From: Phycisphaera sp.
Lineage (GTDB): Bacteria; Planctomycetota; Phycisphaerae; Phycisphaerales; Zrk34
Direction: 5' to 3'
Length of the DNA: 64,000 nucleotides
Assembly: GCA_016125285.1 (NCBI GenBank)
Contig: WGMA01000037.1
Coordinates: forward strand, 62,001 to 126,000
Shown: positions 61,121 to 64,000 of the stretch, in pieces
Position numbering within the stretch: position 1 is the stretch's first letter
Layout: each line of letters starts with the position of its first letter
Position numbers and translations under genes: made by a program
The notes under the pieces: generated by a model
Told to the model about the DNA's origin: nothing
The model's input: only the letters and a program-made list of their open reading frames with translations
The model's database searches: none

Positions 61121-62908
61121 ATGCAGATACGTAACTTTTCCATTATTGCCCACATCGACCACGGCAAGAGCACGCTGGCCGACCGCATCCTGCTCGCCGG
61201 TGGGGCGATTACGCAGCGCGAGTTCCGCGAGCAGCTGCTCGACGACATGGACCTCGAGCGCGAGCGTGGCATCACGATCAAGGCTTCGGCCGTGACGCTC
61301 ATCCACGAGCACAACGGCGAGAAGTACATGCTGAACCTGATCGACACGCCCGGACACGTCGATTTTCATTACGAAGTGAGTCGGGCGATGAAGGCGTGCG
61401 AAGGGGCGTTGCTGGTGGTGGACGCCGCGCAGGGCGTCGAGGCCCAGACGGTCGCGAACGCCTATGCCGCGATCGAGCAGGACCTGCACATCATCCCGGT
61501 GCTGAACAAGGTCGACCTTCCCGCCGCCCAGCCCGACCGGGTCGCCGAGGAGATCGAGTCCGTCCTCGGGTTCGATGCGATGGACTGCCTGCGTTGCAGC
61601 GCGAAGTCCGGTGTCGGCATCCCCGACGTCATGGCGGCCATCTGCGACCAATTGCCGGGTCCGAAGGGCGACGCGAACGCGCCGCTGCAGGCGCTGATCT
61701 TCGACAGCGTCTACAACGACTACCGCGGCGTCATGGTTTACGTCCGTGTGATCAACGGAAAGCTGAAGGTCGGCGACAAGATCCGCCTGATGTCGTCGGG
61801 TCGGACGTACCCCGTGACCGGCATCTACAAGAACACGCCGCACGAAACCGCCTACGAGACGATCGAGGCGGGCGAGGTGGGCTTTATCATCGCTTCGATG
61901 AAGTCACTCGGTGAGGTGCACATCGGCGACACGGTCACGCTGGACCTGCGTCCCGCGGCCGAGCCGCTGCCCGGCTACCGCGAGCCACAGCGCGTGGTGT
62001 TCTGCGACTTCTATCCGACCGGCGGGTCCGACTTCGAGGACCTCCGCAAGGCCATCGATCGCCTGCACCTCAACGACGCGTCGTTCGTTTATCAGCCCGA
62101 ATCCAACGAGGCGCTCGGCTTCGGATTCCGCTGCGGGTTCCTCGGCCTGCTGCACATGGACATCATCCAGGAACGCCTCGAGCGCGAGGGCGGCGTTGAG
62201 ATCGTGCAGACCGCGCCGACCGTGACCTACGAGGTCGCGACGACCGACGGCACGGTCAAAGAGATCCACAACCCCGCGGAACTGCCGGACCCGACGCTCA
62301 TCGATGAGATACGCGAGCCGATCGTCCGCCTGGAGATCATCACGCCGAACGAGTCGATCGGCGACCTGATGCAGCTCTGCGAGACACGCCGCGGAACGTA
62401 CAAGAAGCAGCAGTTCCTGTCGCAGACACGTCAGATCCTCGAGTACGAACTGCCGCTCGCGGAGATCATCTTTGACTTCTACGATAAGCTGAAGTCGATC
62501 ACGCGTGGCTACGGCACGATGGACTACGAGCTGCTGGGCTACCGGGCGGACAACCTGGTCAAGGTCAGCATCATGGTCAACAGCCGACCGGTCGACGCAC
62601 TGAGCTTCATCGTGCACCGCGACAAGGCCGAGGCGCGCGGACGCTCGCTGCTGGTGCGGCTCAAGAAGGAGATCGAGCGGCACCAGTTCGAGATCCCGCT
62701 GCAGGCGGCGATCGGCGGCAAGATCATTGCACGCGAGACCATCAAGTCGATGGGTAAGAACGTTACGGCGAAGTGCTACGGCGGCGACATCACGCGTAAG
62801 CGCAAGCTGCTGGAGAAGCAGAAAGAGGGCAAGAAGCGCATGAAGCGGGTCGGCTCGGTCGACATCCCGCAGAAGGCGTTCATGACGGTCCTCGAGCAGG
62901 GCGACTGA
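61121..62908 (+). CDS. lepA: Elongation factor 4 (back-translocase GTPase)
   Basis: The product is 595 aa, the normal length. It back-translocates stalled ribosomes. GTPase motifs AHIDHGKST (G1), RGITIKAS (G2), DTPGHVDF (G3), NKVDLP (G4) and SAKSG (G5), then the EF4-specific C-terminal domain (YGGDITRKRKLLEKQKEGKKRMKRVGSV in two halves). TATGAT (61106-61111) 9 nt before ATG 61121 is the only promoter-like element and would give a near-leaderless mRNA. The ClpP-like gene follows after 4 nt. Confidence 0.98.
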   Translation: MQIRNFSIIAHIDHGKSTLADRILLAGGAITQREFREQLLDDMDLERERGITIKASAVTLIHEHNGEKYMLNLIDTPGHVDFHYEVSRAMKACEGALLVVDAAQGVEAQTVANAYAAIEQDLHIIPVLNKVDLPAAQPDRVAEEIESVLGFDAMDCLRCSAKSGVGIPDVMAAICDQLPGPKGDANAPLQALIFDSVYNDYRGVMVYVRVINGKLKVGDKIRLMSSGRTYPVTGIYKNTPHETAYETIEAGEVGFIIASMKSLGEVHIGDTVTLDLRPAAEPLPGYREPQRVVFCDFYPTGGSDFEDLRKAIDRLHLNDASFVYQPESNEALGFGFRCGFLGLLHMDIIQERLEREGGVEIVQTAPTVTYEVATTDGTVKEIHNPAELPDPTLIDEIREPIVRLEIITPNESIGDLMQLCETRRGTYKKQQFLSQTRQILEYELPLAEIIFDFYDKLKSITRGYGTMDYELLGYRADNLVKVSIMVNSRPVDALSFIVHRDKAEARGRSLLVRLKKEIERHQFEIPLQAAIGGKIIARETIKSMGKNVTAKCYGGDITRKRKLLEKQKEGKKRMKRVGSVDIPQKAFMTVLEQGD

Positions 62909-62912
62909 TTCG

Positions 62913-63581
62913 ATGAAGCAGTTCATCTCGGGCATCGTGTTGGGTCTGGCTGTTACCTGCGTGGTGGCGTTGGTCGCGGTGGATGTCGTCGAAGACCTGC
63001 ACGAGGACGCCGACACGCAGGAAGACGTGTCGCCGGTCGACGAGACCGTGCTGGACCCGGTCTACCTCGACGACCCGATGCTGGATCAGCGGATCGTGAT
63101 CGTGGCCGGAGACATCCACGCGAACTCGTCGAACGCGACGATGACCAAGCTCCTTTATCTGAACAGCCTCGACCCGAAGAAGCCGATCGATCTGTACATC
63201 AAGACCCTCGGCGGCTGGGAGGACGACGCGTACGCGATCGTCGACACGATCCAGCGGATCGACGCGCCGGTGAACACGTGGGCCGTGGGCGAGTGTGATT
63301 CGGCGGGCGCGATCATCGTGGCGTCGGGCACGGGCAAGCGACGCGCGATGCCGAATACGCTGCTGATGTATCACGCCGTTCCGTATGAGGGTGACGTCGG
63401 GCCGAGCGGCGCAGTCACACGTCAGCGCGACCGAAACGACCGCTACTGGCATCGTGTGGCGAAGATCCCCCAGGCGTGGTTCGACGCGAAGATTGATACC
63501 GAATTTTACATGTCGCCCGAGCAGGCGATCGAGTACGGCGTGATCGACGAGATCTATCAGCGCCCCGCATCGAAGCCGTAG
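62913..63581 (+). CDS. Membrane-anchored ClpP-like serine protease
   Basis: The product is 222 aa. An N-terminal membrane helix (FISGIVLGLAVTCVVALVAV) and an acidic linker precede a ClpP/crotonase-fold domain: RIVIVAGDIHANSSNATM, KPIDLYIKTLGGWEDDAYAIVDTIQ, nucleophile Ser130 in GECDSAGAIIVASG, His154 in LLMYHAV and the AIEYGVIDEI end with the Asp. The triad is therefore complete. Cytosolic ClpP has no anchor, so this one faces the periplasm or cytoplasmic surface and probably does not pair with ClpX in the usual way. Possible alternatives are SppA- or NfeD-type proteases. It follows lepA after 4 nt. Confidence 0.85.
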   Translation: MKQFISGIVLGLAVTCVVALVAVDVVEDLHEDADTQEDVSPVDETVLDPVYLDDPMLDQRIVIVAGDIHANSSNATMTKLLYLNSLDPKKPIDLYIKTLGGWEDDAYAIVDTIQRIDAPVNTWAVGECDSAGAIIVASGTGKRRAMPNTLLMYHAVPYEGDVGPSGAVTRQRDRNDRYWHRVAKIPQAWFDAKIDTEFYMSPEQAIEYGVIDEIYQRPASKP

Positions 63582-63620
63582 ACCGTGTGTCTGCGCGTGC
63601 CCGTCGACAGGCGAGCCCGC

Positions 63621-63626
63621 TACAAT
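63621..63626 (+). promoter_or_regulatory. -10 box immediately before the last gene
   Basis: TACAAT ends 6 nt before ATG 63633, predicting a leaderless transcript; no good -35 element is seen. Confidence 0.4.
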
Positions 63627-63632
63627 GCTCGC

Positions 63633-64000
63633 ATGCGGATTCCCACCACGATTATCGCTGTGTTGTTGCTGAGTGTGGCCACGGTGTTCGGCGCGCCGGA
63701 GGACTACTTCGCCATCGAGGTCGTGGACGCCGACACCGGGCGGGGCGTGCCGCTGGTCGAACTCGAGACCGTCAACAACATCAGGTACGTGACCGATTCC
63801 AACGGCCTGATCGCGTTCAACGAGCCCGGCCTGATGAACCAGCGTGTGTTCTTCAGCGTGCGCAGTCACGGGTACGAGGCGCCGAAGGACGGGTTCGGCA
63901 TCACCGGTAAGGCGTTCGACATCAAGCCCGGCGGGTCGGCAACGATCAAGCTCAAGCGGATCAACATCGCCGAACGCCTCTACCGGATCACCGGCGGCGG
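63633..64000 (+). CDS. Exported protein, N-terminal part only (cut by window edge)
   Basis: The frame is open from ATG 63633 to the right edge (122 codons). Signal peptide (TTIIAVLLLSVATVFG), then a beta-rich domain like a carboxypeptidase-regulatory or CNA-B type fold (YFAIEVVDADTGRGVPLVELETV, RYVTDSNGLIAFNEPGL, SVRSHGYE, PGGSATIKLKRINIAERLYRITGGG in pieces). Such openings precede longer secreted proteins in planctomycetes, whose functions are unknown to me. The rest of the gene must be seen before anything more can be said. Confidence 0.75.
   Translation, partial: MRIPTTIIAVLLLSVATVFGAPEDYFAIEVVDADTGRGVPLVELETVNNIRYVTDSNGLIAFNEPGLMNQRVFFSVRSHGYEAPKDGFGITGKAFDIKPGGSATIKLKRINIAERLYRITGG

Overview
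The window looks like a chromosomal segment from a GC-rich member of the Planctomycetota, probably class Phycisphaerae. Markers supporting this are: two formylglycine-type sulfatases, a PVC-type dehydrogenase with HEAT repeats and a C-terminal CxxCH haem domain, four type II-like prepilins (three of them one paralogous family with an NH-EGEGQN-FGD tail motif), a DksA-like protein with a histone-H1-like tail next to lspA, a TatC with a long periplasmic insertion, and an LptD homologue (Gram-negative style outer membrane). The assignment rests on gene content read by eye; no rRNA, tRNA, CRISPR array, IS element or prophage was seen.

Layout. 1-2.3 kb: lptD (minus, cut by the left edge). 2.4-9.6 kb: a secreted protein of unknown function, a PAS-AraC regulator, the PVC haem-binding dehydrogenase and a sulfatase. 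9.6-14.3 kb (minus): a secreted unknown, an FHA-histidine kinase-receiver hybrid and a CPBP membrane protease. 14.4-17.8 kb: mutY, a HEAT/DUF4375-like protein and argC. 17.9-20.1 kb (minus): two small exported proteins and a PHP phosphatase. 20.4-25.5 kb: a single-domain response regulator, a two-lobed M16 peptidase with a Pro-rich tail, and a prepilin. 25.6-33.2 kb: a carbohydrate-type cluster (sulfatase, FAD oxidoreductase, alpha/beta-hydrolase, second FAD oxidoreductase). 33.3-40.8 kb: a small unknown, an M24-fold protein, an MMPL/RND transporter, tadA, tatC, a small KOW-like protein and a metallophosphoesterase. 40.9-52.9 kb: three related prepilins interspersed with a PA14-pentahaem cytochrome plus dehydrogenase pair, lspA, the DksA-like gene and a TPR protein. 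53.1-64 kb: a TMTC-like GT-C/TPR protein coupled to an HtrA protease, gcvH, a processive GT2, the cmk-plsC-thioredoxin run, lepA, a membrane-anchored ClpP-like protease and a partial exported protein at the right edge.

How the genes fit together. Much of the coding capacity is exported (signal peptides, TatC, LspA, LptD, HtrA and the prepilins) and points to polysaccharide desulfation, oxidation and de-esterification at the cell surface, with periplasmic c-type cytochromes taking electrons. Housekeeping genes (mutY, argC, tadA, cmk, plsC, lepA, gcvH) are scattered between.

The most unusual non-coding signals are the 5' leaders of two adjacent prepilin genes (about 205 and 370 nt). Each lies behind a good sigma70-type promoter and carries several perfect or near-perfect stems. 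Other points of note are a frame-breaking heptanucleotide repeat in mutY, several apparently leaderless promoters, and an inverted repeat touching the -10 box of the metallophosphoesterase gene.
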